From Allocoprococcus sp004560705 (GTDB lineage Bacteria > Bacillota > Clostridia > Lachnospirales > Lachnospiraceae), in contig NZ_JBQHTK010000003.1 of the NCBI RefSeq assembly GCF_052065755.1, positions 157,809-221,808 of the forward strand: a DNA stretch of 64,000 nt, in the 5' to 3' direction. This document shows positions 1 through 8,800 of the stretch, one piece after another. The notes below the pieces were generated by a model. That model was not told the origin of the DNA. It ran no database searches and saw only the letters and a program-made list of their open reading frames with translations. The position numbers and the translations under genes are program-made. The first letter of the stretch is position 1; every line of letters starts with the position of its first letter.

Positions 1-1163
1 ATCTTCACTTTACCCTGTGCGTCCGTCCTGAATACCCATGTCCGAAGCGGCGAATGTCCCTCTTTTGCAGGATCTTCCTGCGATATCATATCATAATACT
101 GCACTGTAAATTCTGCGTCTTCCAGGCTTCCGCTTCCTTGTGGTTTTCCGCTTCCGCTCTCTTTGTCCTTCTTTTCCAGCAGCCATTCGATCGGATTGTA
201 AAAAGGAGCATCTTCACAGGTATAATAGACTGTCTCACCTGCTTTTACGGTGATCGTTTGCGACTCCGGGTTACAGGTATACCCCTGCGGAGCTTTCGTT
301 TCTCTGATATCATAGCTCCCTTCCTGCAGAGCATCGGCCTTCCCGTAGCCCCTTTCATCAGTCGTGATCACCGCCGCCACATTTTCTGTTCCTTGATAAA
401 ATAGCGTAAATTCTGCCCCGGCAAGTGAATAGCAGGAATTCCCTTCCACCAATCCGGCATCCGAAGAGGATTTCTTCACTTCCAGACCGCCTGTATGTGA
501 AATCTTAAATAAATATACGGTAGATTCGCATTTGGGCTCCAGCACCGAAATCTGATTCCCTCGCTGGGGATGCGTCGAAGAATGCCAGAACTTATTATCT
601 TTCCCGTTATTTCCCCAAAAAAATCCGATATGACAGTCCGCATCCTCCGATTCCCAGGAGCGCGGTTCAAAATAGATCACATCCCCTTTCTGGGCCTTTC
701 CGCCCGCCAGCAGCTCTTCAACGGTATCATAATGATAATACTCCACGGCATTTTCCGTGATCCAGTGATACCAGTTGCTTGCATTCACCTTGCCGCCCCG
801 GTATCCACGGTTCGCGATCCCCGAAAGATCCGCTCCGCATTTTTCCAGAACATACGCCACAAAACCGGTACAGTTCATACCGCCATTTCCACCATTTGCT
901 CCGTTCGGCCGCATACAGTTTCCCGGTGTTAACGGGGAACCGGTATAGGGTGTGCCAAGGTAATAACCGTCGTTCTCGTGTGCCTGGAGCTCCGTAAGAA
1001 CTGCTCCCGGAGCCACTCCGAGCTTTTCATCCAGCTTTACAATTGTATCTGTTGAATTTCCTGTCGCTTTGACTTCGCAGATCTTCTGACTGCTTCCGGT
1101 CAGACAAAGAGCGGTAAGTACCGCTGTGATGGCATACTGCCATCTTCTTGATTTGATAAACAT
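1..1163 (-). CDS. Secreted NlpC/P60-like protein with SpaA/Cna-B repeats (partial)
   Basis: The minus frame is open from an ATG at 1163 to the left edge (387 codons seen; the C-terminus lies outside). A GGAAGGAG ribosome site precedes the ATG. Residues 1-33 look like a signal peptide. Residues 60-220 resemble an NlpC/P60-type amidase/endopeptidase: Cys98 sits in an NCTGFVAYVL motif and His178 in DCHIGFFWG. From residue 226 a SpaA-type (prealbumin-like) domain begins, with LEVKK and the hallmark RETKAPQGY; a second, starting AEFTVQYYD, runs off the window. Such domains form isopeptide-stabilised stalks of Gram-positive surface proteins and pilins. Inferred role: a surface-displayed wall-cleaving or wall-binding protein. 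Sorting signal and full length cannot be seen. Confidence 0.8.
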   Translation of the reverse strand, partial: MFIKSRRWQYAITAVLTALCLTGSSQKICEVKATGNSTDTIVKLDEKLGVAPGAVLTELQAHENDGYYLGTPYTGSPLTPGNCMRPNGANGGNGGMNCTGFVAYVLEKCGADLSGIANRGYRGGKVNASNWYHWITENAVEYYHYDTVEELLAGGKAQKGDVIYFEPRSWESEDADCHIGFFWGNNGKDNKFWHSSTHPQRGNQISVLEPKCESTVYLFKISHTGGLEVKKSSSDAGLVEGNSCYSLAGAEFTLFYQGTENVAAVITTDERGYGKADALQEGSYDIRETKAPQGYTCNPESQTITVKAGETVYYTCEDAPFYNPIEWLLEKKDKESGSGKPQGSGSLEDAEFTVQYYDMISQEDPAKEGHSPLRTWVFRTDAQGKVK

Positions 1164-1216
1164 ATTTGTATTCTCCTTCCTGCCCATCCGGCACGAAAAA
1201 GAGATACATAAGACGA

Positions 1217-1242
1217 GTACCCATATCATAAGATACGGGTAC
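1217..1242. promoter_or_regulatory. 26-bp interrupted palindrome upstream of the surface-protein gene
   Basis: Arms GTACCC and GGGTAC with inner TATC/GATA give 11 of 13 matching pairs. It lies 54-79 bases before the surface-protein start at 1163. It could be an operator or an RNA stem. No regulator is known here. Confidence 0.4.
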
Positions 1243-1350
1243 CCAAAAGTCAATTATTAGACTTCTTATTTTTTTCTTAAAGTCCGAATCTTCCTATCAC
1301 CTCACATCATCCTATTAATACATTTTAGCCTTTTCTTTACAGAATCCTCC

Positions 1351-1380
1351 TTTACATCTCCCCCATAATTGCGTTATAAT
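1351..1380 (+). promoter_or_regulatory. SigA-type promoter of the CmpB-family gene
   Basis: TTTACA at 1351-1356 and TATAAT at 1375-1380 are 18 bases apart, 40 bases before the ATG at 1420. Confidence 0.55.
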
Positions 1381-1419
1381 AGTAATTCATACAAATTAAA
1401 TAGTTAGGAGCAAACTGAA

Positions 1420-2406
1420 ATGACGGAATTATATTTTATCGCTTTGTACTTTTTCGTCTATGGCTTTCTTGGCTGGTGTACGGAAGTCGCTTTTGCCGCC
1501 TGGAAAGAGCATCGATTTGTAAACCGCGGATTTCTGAATGGCCCAATTTGTCCGGTCTACGGTATCGGAGTCACACTGGTCGTCCATTTTCTTAGTCCTT
1601 ACAGATCCAATCTCATCATTCTCTACATAACCAGTACGATTCTCGTAACCGCACTCGAATGGCTGACCGGGTTCATTCTGGAGAGGGTCTTTCATAACAA
1701 ATGGTGGGATTATTCGAATGTGCCGCTTAATCTCAATGGCTATGTATGCCTCTTGTTTTCTCTTATATGGGGCGTTGCCTGTGTTTTGATCGTGGATTTC
1801 ATCCATCCGGTTATTCACAAACTGTTGCTCTATATTCCTGTTATCGTCGGAGTGATCATTCTGATCATACTGGGGATCGGCATGTTTGCAGACCTTTATG
1901 TGACTGCTTCCGGCATCTTGAAGATGAACAAACGTCTTGCGGCTATGCAGGAGATTGCTGATGAGCTTCATGAAATATCAGACAAAATTGGAGAAAATAT
2001 TTACAAAAATACGATCGCAGCGATGGAAACCCAGGATGCGATCAAGGATTCTGTTACGGAGAAGCAGGAAGAACTCAAAGATTCTTTTACTGCAAAACAG
2101 GAGGAATTCAAAGATTCCCTTGCAGCAAAACAGATGGAATTCAAAGATTCTTTTGCTTTAAAGCAGGAAGAGATTCTGGGCAATCTCACAGAGCGCCGCG
2201 AAGAGATTTCCGAAACATTGGATACGGTTTCAGACGAATTGAAAGAACGTATTGCATCCTTGCGTAAGCATTACAGTGAACTTGGTGAGGACTTTACCGG
2301 TATTCAGAAACGTCTTCTAAAAGCGTTCCCGAAAATGGAAAACAAAAAATACAGTGAATCCTTAGACGATCTGCGCGAGAAACTGAATTCTCTGCGCAAA
2401 CGCTAG
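1420..2406 (+). CDS. CmpB-type putative ABC-transporter membrane protein with hendecad coiled coil
   Basis: The N-terminal 165 residues hold about five hydrophobic segments and match the putative ABC-transporter type IV (CmpB) family, with YGFLGWCTEV and NGPICPVYGIG typical of it. The family has no firmly assigned substrate. The C-terminal half is cytoplasmic-looking and highly charged. Residues 209-252 are four consecutive 11-residue units built on KDSxxxKQEEx, a hendecad pattern typical of long right-handed coiled coils. The start is supported by TAGGAG 10 bases upstream and a promoter at 1351-1380. A strong bidirectional terminator follows. The coiled coil may be a docking or oligomerisation arm (inference). 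Confidence 0.75.
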   Translation: MTELYFIALYFFVYGFLGWCTEVAFAAWKEHRFVNRGFLNGPICPVYGIGVTLVVHFLSPYRSNLIILYITSTILVTALEWLTGFILERVFHNKWWDYSNVPLNLNGYVCLLFSLIWGVACVLIVDFIHPVIHKLLLYIPVIVGVIILIILGIGMFADLYVTASGILKMNKRLAAMQEIADELHEISDKIGENIYKNTIAAMETQDAIKDSVTEKQEELKDSFTAKQEEFKDSLAAKQMEFKDSFALKQEEILGNLTERREEISETLDTVSDELKERIASLRKHYSELGEDFTGIQKRLLKAFPKMENKKYSESLDDLREKLNSLRKR

Positions 2407-2442
2407 ATGACCTGCAGTTCCGAATCAGATTTTCATTTATAC

Positions 2443-2507
2443 ATAAAAGTCCGTATCATCAGCATTGATTTTCTATCAGAAACGATGCCGGTGATACGGA
2501 CTTTTAT
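2443..2507. terminator. Bidirectional intrinsic terminator
   Basis: A perfect 16-bp stem (2443-2458 with 2492-2507), extendable inward, with A/T-rich flanks on both strands. It separates the convergent CmpB-family gene (ends 2406) and PHP gene (ends 2515). Confidence 0.85.
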
Positions 2508-2514
2508 TATTCAA

Positions 2515-3348
2515 TTAATGGTCTCTTTTAATTCGTTTCAGATATGGGATCTCAATCGGATCAATCGGATCGATCGGCTGCTCATCCTGAATCTTATTCT
2601 TGCGTTTGTGCATCTTTAGAAGTGCTCCTCCACGGTTGTAGAACCAGAATGAATACACCAAAAGCTTATTCGCTTTACCGATCTTGTCCTTCGTGGTCTT
2701 TGTGTAAAAGTCACCAACCGCCTTGATCGGTTCCCGGTTCCGGATCTGCATAATCAGATCCAGCTCCGTCTTGATTGAATGTGGAAACTCCGTATATGCC
2801 ATTCCCACACAATCCAGCTTGTGCGCATCGCTTCCCCCCGTTCCGGGTTTGTTGTATTTTTCCGCCAGCAGTTTCGCGCCGGCATTGGATTCGGGCGGTT
2901 CACACGCGTTAAATGTTTCAACAAAGTCAAATTTCTCCAGAAGTTCCGGCGACGTCTGCCATTTCTTTGTATTGGTAAAGCTTAAATACTTTTCTCCACA
3001 AGGATGTGCCGGACCGCAGATTCCACCGTGATGATGCACAAAATCAATGAGTAGGGAAAGCGGAAGTCCGCGCATTTCCAGAAGCCGCATCTTAACGCCT
3101 TGAGGCATGATGATCAGAATATGCCCCGCTTCCAGCGTATCATATTCAATTCCTTTTAACACAACGAAATCATTATACTTTTTCCCTTTGAAAGTGTTCT
3201 TCCAGTACCGGTAACCATTATACGTATCATGATCGGTCACCAGCATACCATCAATTCCCTTTTCCTTCAGCTTTAAAATATACTTCTCCAAACTGACTTT
3301 ACTGTCAATCGACCCTTCCCGTACATGACAATGCATATCGATCTTCAT
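2515..3348 (-). CDS. PHP-domain metal-dependent phosphoesterase
   Basis: The protein (277 aa) opens with MKIDMHCHVREGS, giving the first PHP metal-binding pair His6/His8, followed by LVTDHDTYNGY and a late GGSDAHKLDCVGMAYTEF motif, the usual order of PHP metal ligands. Stand-alone PHP proteins are often 5'-3' nucleases or small-molecule phosphatases; the substrate here is unknown. I chose the ATG at 3348, with GGTGAT just upstream, over an in-frame GTG at 3354, because the conserved domain starts at MKIDMH. The gene follows the DUF4203-like membrane gene by about 30 bases and is likely co-transcribed from the promoter near 4140-4169. Confidence 0.8.
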   Translation of the reverse strand: MKIDMHCHVREGSIDSKVSLEKYILKLKEKGIDGMLVTDHDTYNGYRYWKNTFKGKKYNDFVVLKGIEYDTLEAGHILIIMPQGVKMRLLEMRGLPLSLLIDFVHHHGGICGPAHPCGEKYLSFTNTKKWQTSPELLEKFDFVETFNACEPPESNAGAKLLAEKYNKPGTGGSDAHKLDCVGMAYTEFPHSIKTELDLIMQIRNREPIKAVGDFYTKTTKDKIGKANKLLVYSFWFYNRGGALLKMHKRKNKIQDEQPIDPIDPIEIPYLKRIKRDH

Positions 3349-3377
3349 GAGCACATCACCAGACTTTCTTTAAAATT

Positions 3378-4094
3378 TTATTCCTCGTACTCGTCTTCGT
3401 CTTCCTCCTCATCATCGAGATCCAGAATGGAACGTGCACGATCAATCTCCGATTCAATCGAAATCTCTTCTTTCACCTGTCTGGAATGCCGCGCTTCTCT
3501 TCTTCCGATTTCCCGGGACTTCATCATAAATTGTACGATAAGTCCGATGGCGATACCGGCCGCACAGATTCCCAGTGTAATGTAAGGATTCTTAATTCCG
3601 ACCATCTGCGCAACTGCATTTCCAAGCCCCATTCCCCCGCTCAGTGATGTCACAATGATAACAAGTGGTTCAAACCAGATCATTGTCAGGACTGCAATAA
3701 TAATTCCGGCAACTCCTGTGACAGCCAGCATTGTAAAATTCTGCATCTGGAACATACCTACAACCTCCAGAGCCACGCTCAGGCAAAGCAGAAATGCTCC
3801 AAACTTCTTGAACACTGCTGACATGATCGTCAGAATCAGTGCTGCCGCCGCAACAATGGCGAGACCGATCTTCAGATCGGTCTGGATCAGATATGCCACC
3901 AGAATTCCAAGTACAGCTCCAACAGCCAGTCCGCAAATCGCGTTCACAAATCTGACCAGCTTCAGTCCGAACAGACATACAATCAATCCGATAACTGCCG
4001 AAATAACCAGAGCTGGAAAGGGTATCTCTATCCCATTCTGTACGACTGCATTCATCTGGGTAATGATCTCATTTATCATTGGTTCATTAAACAT
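3378..4094 (-). CDS. DUF4203/TMEM198-like multi-pass membrane protein
   Basis: 238 aa with about six to seven hydrophobic helices between residues 27 and 190, a basic stretch (KSREIGRREARHSRQ), then a strongly acidic tail (DLDDEEEDEDEYEE). The layout resembles the TMEM198/DUF4203 family, which has no established bacterial function. The start has a textbook AGGAGG site. It is the first gene of a two-gene unit with the PHP protein. The acidic tail suggests a protein- or cation-binding cytosolic end (inference only). Confidence 0.6.
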   Translation of the reverse strand: MFNEPMINEIITQMNAVVQNGIEIPFPALVISAVIGLIVCLFGLKLVRFVNAICGLAVGAVLGILVAYLIQTDLKIGLAIVAAAALILTIMSAVFKKFGAFLLCLSVALEVVGMFQMQNFTMLAVTGVAGIIIAVLTMIWFEPLVIIVTSLSGGMGLGNAVAQMVGIKNPYITLGICAAGIAIGLIVQFMMKSREIGRREARHSRQVKEEISIESEIDRARSILDLDDEEEDEDEYEE

Positions 4095-4139
4095 AAAACA
4101 AGTCCTCCTATATCATTATTTACGTTCTCCCACCGGATT

Positions 4140-4169
4140 ATTATATCACACAAGCAGACATAATCGCAA
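4140..4169 (-). promoter_or_regulatory. SigA-type promoter of the membrane protein/PHP unit
   Basis: On the minus strand TTGCGA (4164-4169) and TATAAT (4140-4145) are separated by 18 bases, 46 bases before the ATG at 4094. Confidence 0.6.
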
Positions 4170-4225
4170 CTATTTCACTGTTTTAACACAAACTCAATAT
4201 TAACCCTCATTACAATTTAAACATA

Positions 4226-4269
4226 TTAAAGAGGAGTATCAACCTTCGTTTTTTGATACTCCTCTTTAA
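4226..4269. repeat. Perfect 17-bp inverted repeat
   Basis: 4226-4242 pairs with 4253-4269 around a 10-base loop. It is terminator-like but has only short T runs and no adjacent gene on either strand. Confidence 0.6.
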
Positions 4270-4302
4270 TTCACTTCATCTGTCATTATTATTTACCTTT
4301 CT

Positions 4303-4367
4303 GGTGGTCTGTACCTTCCTTTCTTAGATTCCCGTTTTTGAAATTATGTTTTCGGTGGTCTGTACCT
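4303..4367. repeat. Two direct copies of GGTGGTCTGTACCT
   Basis: Copies at 4303-4316 and 4354-4367, exactly 51 bases apart. No function is assigned. Confidence 0.6.
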
Positions 4368-4694
4368 CCATTCTTTAATTTAAAAAGATAGCGTCCGAAA
4401 CCTTTTTATCTGTTTTTATTACCTCATCTATCTTTTATGTCTATATAATAACTCGTTGCGCCCAATTTGTCAATACATTTTTAATATGTATTTATATTTT
4501 TACAAAATTATATATTATATCATAAATTTTTCCAAACTCTTAGAGTGGAATTGATGAATAATCCGTAAGAACAGTAGTTTATTATGGATTTTGAAAAGGT
4601 AATTGCAAGATTGTAAAAAGGAATTTACACAATCCCCCGTAAATTCAGAAAGCTTGCCACCATTCAAAACAAAAAATGCCAGACCAAAACACAA

Positions 4695-4718
4695 CAGTTC
4701 AGCCTTACGGCTGAACTG
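4695..4718 (-). terminator. Terminator of the PrsA-like gene
   Basis: A 10-bp stem (CAGTTCAGCC with GGCTGAACTG) and a 4-base loop, 15 bases beyond the stop at 4734. T-rich sequence follows on the minus strand. Confidence 0.65.
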
Positions 4719-4733
4719 CTATAATTCCACATT

Positions 4734-5744
4734 CTATTCATCTGTATCTTTAATTGTCACGCCCCGTTTTACAAAACTGATCTTGTCCCATACATTTTTG
4801 TGAACCTTCACACCGTCTGCTTCTTTCCATTCTTCGCAGAGCTTATCAAACTGCTCTTCTTTCCGTTCGGAAACGATGGATTCTTTTTTTGCATCCGTTG
4901 CGTCCCGGTCGAGGAGACTGGTCAGCTTTGCAACAAAATATCCGCTGGTATCTTCGACCACAGGAGTAACCTCGCCTTCCTTCAGTGAATCTGCCGCAAC
5001 CACAAGCAGTTGAGACGGTGATGTAGTTGATGTATCAAAAGTCAGAGTCGATGCTGTATATCCGGCCTCCTCTGCATAAGCTGCAAAATCCTCCGCGTTC
5101 ACCGCTCCCTCCCGGAATGCCTCAACCGTTTCTTTCAGTTCTGCCTTTTCATCTTCTGAAAGCTGGGTCGAATTTCCATCGTCATCTGTCTTGGTAAATG
5201 AGAAATATACATACTGCATACTCTTCTGTGCAGCCTCTTCATCGGACACTTCGGTATCCACATCGGCAGTCATTGCTTCATGCATTTTTTCCTGAATGGT
5301 AACAAGCTCCAGGAATTTCTTCACAGTTTCTTCATCTCCGGAAACCATATCCTTATCTTCAAGATTGTTCGATTCAGTAAAGCTCTTCGCCGCTTTCTCT
5401 ATAGCCTCATTCTCCTCATCCGTCAAGGAAACACCATAGTCATCCTTATGTGCATCCAGTGTATACATAGTTTCAAGTGACTCCAGAACGCCTTCCTTCA
5501 CACTTTCTTCATAGGTCTTACCCTCTTCTGCCTCACCAGACCACATATCCTCTCCTAAAAAGCTTGCATAATACGTCTCATATTGTGCCTGCTGATATCT
5601 CGCATAGAAATTCGCCACATCTGCCGTGATCTTCGCATCTCCAACCTCTGCAACTACTTCACTTCCATCTAATTTACCGCAGCCTGCTACTGTAGCTGCC
5701 ACCAGGGCAGATGCAAGTACAAGCGTCAATACTCTCTTCTTCAT
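4734..5744 (-). CDS. PrsA-like foldase lipoprotein
   Basis: 336 aa. The start ATG at 5744 has GGAGG 11 bases upstream; a longer in-frame extension to 5840 is rejected because it crosses the promoter. Residues 1-22 are a lipoprotein signal ending in VAGC (acylated Cys22). Residues 30-150 resemble the SurA/PrsA N-terminal chaperone domain. Residues 160-290 look like a parvulin-type isomerase region, with LKEGEVTPVVEDTSGYFVAKL near its end. PrsA lipoproteins fold exported proteins at the membrane-wall interface, including penicillin-binding proteins. The isomerase part is degenerate enough that catalytic activity is uncertain. The promoter with an upstream direct repeat suggests independent regulation from mfd. 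Confidence 0.8.
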   Translation of the reverse strand: MKKRVLTLVLASALVAATVAGCGKLDGSEVVAEVGDAKITADVANFYARYQQAQYETYYASFLGEDMWSGEAEEGKTYEESVKEGVLESLETMYTLDAHKDDYGVSLTDEENEAIEKAAKSFTESNNLEDKDMVSGDEETVKKFLELVTIQEKMHEAMTADVDTEVSDEEAAQKSMQYVYFSFTKTDDDGNSTQLSEDEKAELKETVEAFREGAVNAEDFAAYAEEAGYTASTLTFDTSTTSPSQLLVVAADSLKEGEVTPVVEDTSGYFVAKLTSLLDRDATDAKKESIVSERKEEQFDKLCEEWKEADGVKVHKNVWDKISFVKRGVTIKDTDE

Positions 5745-5811
5745 CTGAACTATTTCCTCCTTAACCGTATCCTGCCGTTCTCCCGGGCAGAATCGTCGTG
5801 CATATTTATAT

Positions 5812-5840
5812 AGTATACCGTGTTTTTCCTTAGCTGGCAA
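5812..5840 (-). promoter_or_regulatory. SigA-type promoter of the PrsA-like gene
   Basis: On the minus strand TTGCCA (5835-5840) and TATACT (5812-5817) have a 17-base spacer. The 5' leader is about 60 bases. Confidence 0.65.
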
Positions 5841-5854
5841 TCCTTTTCACAAAA

Positions 5855-5880
5855 ATTTGACATCCGTTATTTGACATCCG
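5855..5880. repeat. Tandem 12-bp direct repeat upstream of the prsA-like promoter
   Basis: ATTTGACATCCG occurs twice (5855-5866 and 5869-5880), period 14, ending 15 bases upstream of the -35 box. It is suited to binding a regulator, which is unknown. Confidence 0.6.
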
Positions 5881-5896
5881 GCTATATGAAAACGCT

Positions 5897-8800
5897 TTAT
5901 TCTTCAATCAATTCATGAATATCTGCAATAATCTGTTTTACATTTTCGAGAACCTGTTCATCTTTCTCCTTCTTTGTCTTCCGAAGCTTCCTATATATGA
6001 AATACGGATTTACATCGACTTTGAAAGTGAGAGCACCTTTATACTTATCCAAAAGCACCGGAATCTTCTGGGCCGATACTTTTGCCTTCTCGTACATGGT
6101 AAATTGATAATCTTCCCCTTTTTGCTCGATTGCAATAATATAAGAGCTGTGCGCAAAAGCTTTGATCTGTGCGATAGTCAAAAGCTGCTGTACTTTTTTC
6201 GGCGGTTCCCCGAACCGGTCAATCAGTTCTTCCAGCATATCTTCCCGTTCTTCCTCCGTCTCGATGGCTGCGATTCGCTTATAAATATCCAGCTTCTGAT
6301 ATTCATTCGGGATATAAGTCGGCGGAATAAATGCATCGATGTTCAGATCGATCGTCGTTGTATACGTATCTTCCGGAATTTCTCCTTTTTGCTGACGAAC
6401 CGCCTCATTCAGCATTTTGCAGTAGAGATCGTATCCAACTGCCTCCATGTGCCCGTGCTGCTCCTCACCCAGGAGATTTCCGGCACCTCGGATTTCCAGA
6501 TCCCTCATGGCAATCTTCACTCCGGAACCCAGGTCTGTGAATTCCCGGATGGCTGCAAGCCTTTTTTCTGCCACTTCTTTCAGAAGCTTATCCCGTTTAT
6601 ACAAAAGGAAAGCATATGCCATCCGATTCGAGCGTCCAACACGCCCTCGAAGCTGATAAAGCTGGGACAATCCCATCCGGTCGGCATCGTGGATAATGAT
6701 GGTATTTACATTCGAAATATCCAGTCCCGTTTCAATGATGGTTGTAGAAATCAATACGTCAATCTCTCCATTAATGAAATCGTACATAATGTGTTCCAGC
6801 TGATGTTCCCGCATCTGTCCATGTGCAAACGCAACATTTGCTTCCGGCACCAATGCCTGGATTCTGGCTGTCATATCGGCGATGTCTTTGACCCGATTAT
6901 ATACATAATACACCTGTCCCTGTCTGGATAATTCTCTCTGGATGGCTTCCCGCACCATCTCGTCATTGTATTCCATCACATAGGTCTGGATCGGCATCCG
7001 GTCCATAGGGGCCTCTTCCAGAACACTCATATCACGAATCCCGATCAGGCTCATATGAAGTGTTCGCGGAATCGGGGTAGCAGTCAGTGTCAGAACATCC
7101 ACATTTTCTTTCAATTTTTTGATTTTTTCTTTGTGCTGTACTCCAAAACGCTGTTCTTCATCAATAATCAGAAGCCCCAGATCCTTAAACTGAACATCCT
7201 TACTCAGCACACGATGTGTTCCGATCAGGATATCGACCTGGCCTTTCGTCAGATCCGTCAGAGTTTTTTTCTGTTCCGCCGGTGTACGGAAACGACAGAG
7301 AAGATCTACGCGAACAGGGAATTCCTTCATTCTCTGCACAAAAGTATTATAATGCTGCTGTGCCAGAATCGTTGTCGGGACAAGGTAAACAACCTGCTTT
7401 CCGTCCTGCACAGCCTTAAAAGCTGCCCGGATCGCGATCTCCGTTTTCCCGAATCCGACATCTCCGCAAATCAGGCGATCCATGATCTTCGGGCTTTCCA
7501 TGTCGCGTTTCGTGGCCTCAATAGCCATAAGCTGGTCTTCTGTCTCCTCAAACGGGAACATTTCCTCAAATTCTTTCTGCCACACCGTGTCCTTCTCGTA
7601 GACAAATCCTTCCTTCTCCTGACGTGCAGCATACAGTTCCACAAGGTCCTTTGCAATCTGCTGTACAGCCCCTTTTACTCTTGTCTTTGTCTTCTTCCAT
7701 TCCTGTCCGCCAAGACGATTCAGCTTCGGCTTCTTTGCGTCCGCACTTGCATATTTCTGAATCAGGTCAAGCTGTGTAGCAAGAATATAAAGATTTCCTC
7801 CATCAGCATAAGAAATCTTCATATAATCTTTCGTAACTTTATCTACTTCAATTTTCTCAATCCCCCGGTAAATTCCAAGTCCATGGTTTTCATGAACCAC
7901 ATAATCCCCCGGTTTTAGGTCAGAAAAATTCTGTATTTTCTGTCCATCATAACTTTTTCGTTTCTTTTTCTTTTTTGTTTTCCCAAAAATATCCGTTTCA
8001 GAAATTACCACAAATTTAATCATCGAATATTCGTAACCGACCGCGGCATGCCCATAGCATACCATGATTTCTCCCGGAAGCACTTCTCTCATGGGATCCT
8101 CATTATAATAACTGCTGAGGTCATAATCTCTCAGATCTTCCGCCAGACGTTTTGCCCTTGTTCTCGAACCGGAAAGCAGAATGACTCGATATCCATTCCT
8201 CTTCAGCCGCTTTAAATCATGGGTCAGCATCTCGAAACTGTTATTATAAGGATTCACACTCTGGGTCTGTAAATGGAATTGTTCTTTTACTAAAAACGGC
8301 TTACATTTATTCTCCAGTGCACACATTCCGACAGAGCAAAAATGATTTAATTTCTTAACCACTTCTTCTGTCGTATAAAACAATGGTTCCGGCGTACCTT
8401 CCCTGTCCTCATTGTCCGCCAGAGCGCGCATCTTTCGTGCATTCACAACTTCTTCTTCAATTCTCGTTCCCACCTCGATTAGGCGAACCGGTTCATCAAG
8501 AAACAAATTCGTATTTTTAACATTAAAATAATCTATGAAAGAAACGGAATTATTGTCACTTTTCAATTCTTCAGATGGGTAGATCACAATCCGTTCCAGA
8601 TTCTCTACTGAACGCTGGCTGTCCACATCAAAAGTCCGGATTGAATCCACTTCATCTCCCCAGAATTCAATACGTATCGGCAGTTCTTCCGTCAACGGAT
8701 AGATATCCAGAATTCCTCCCCGTACTGCAAACTGTCCGGGTCCTTCTACCTGAACTTCCCTCTCATAGCCCAGCTGTGCAATTTTTCTGGTAAGCTCTTC

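Larger units (their letters stand above)
4095..4733. other. Long gene-free interval with repeats, hairpins and promoter
   Basis: 640 bases without a credible gene. It holds the membrane-gene promoter (4140-4169), a perfect 17-bp hairpin (4226-4242 with 4253-4269), two copies of GGTGGTCTGTACCT 51 bases apart (4303-4316 and 4354-4367), a very A+T-rich stretch near 4440-4560, and the terminator at 4695-4718. On the minus strand the two repeat copies share one open frame (17-codon period) with no start codon, so a decayed repetitive coding sequence is possible. Confidence 0.5.

Noticed and set aside
5915..6931. Long plus-strand open frame of 338 codons
   Set aside because: It is antisense to mfd, rich in Cys/Phe/Ile runs, has no ribosome site, and mfd is unambiguous on the other strand.
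7055..7918. Plus-strand open frame of 287 codons
   Set aside because: Also antisense to mfd with no domain, no ribosome site and shadow-like composition.
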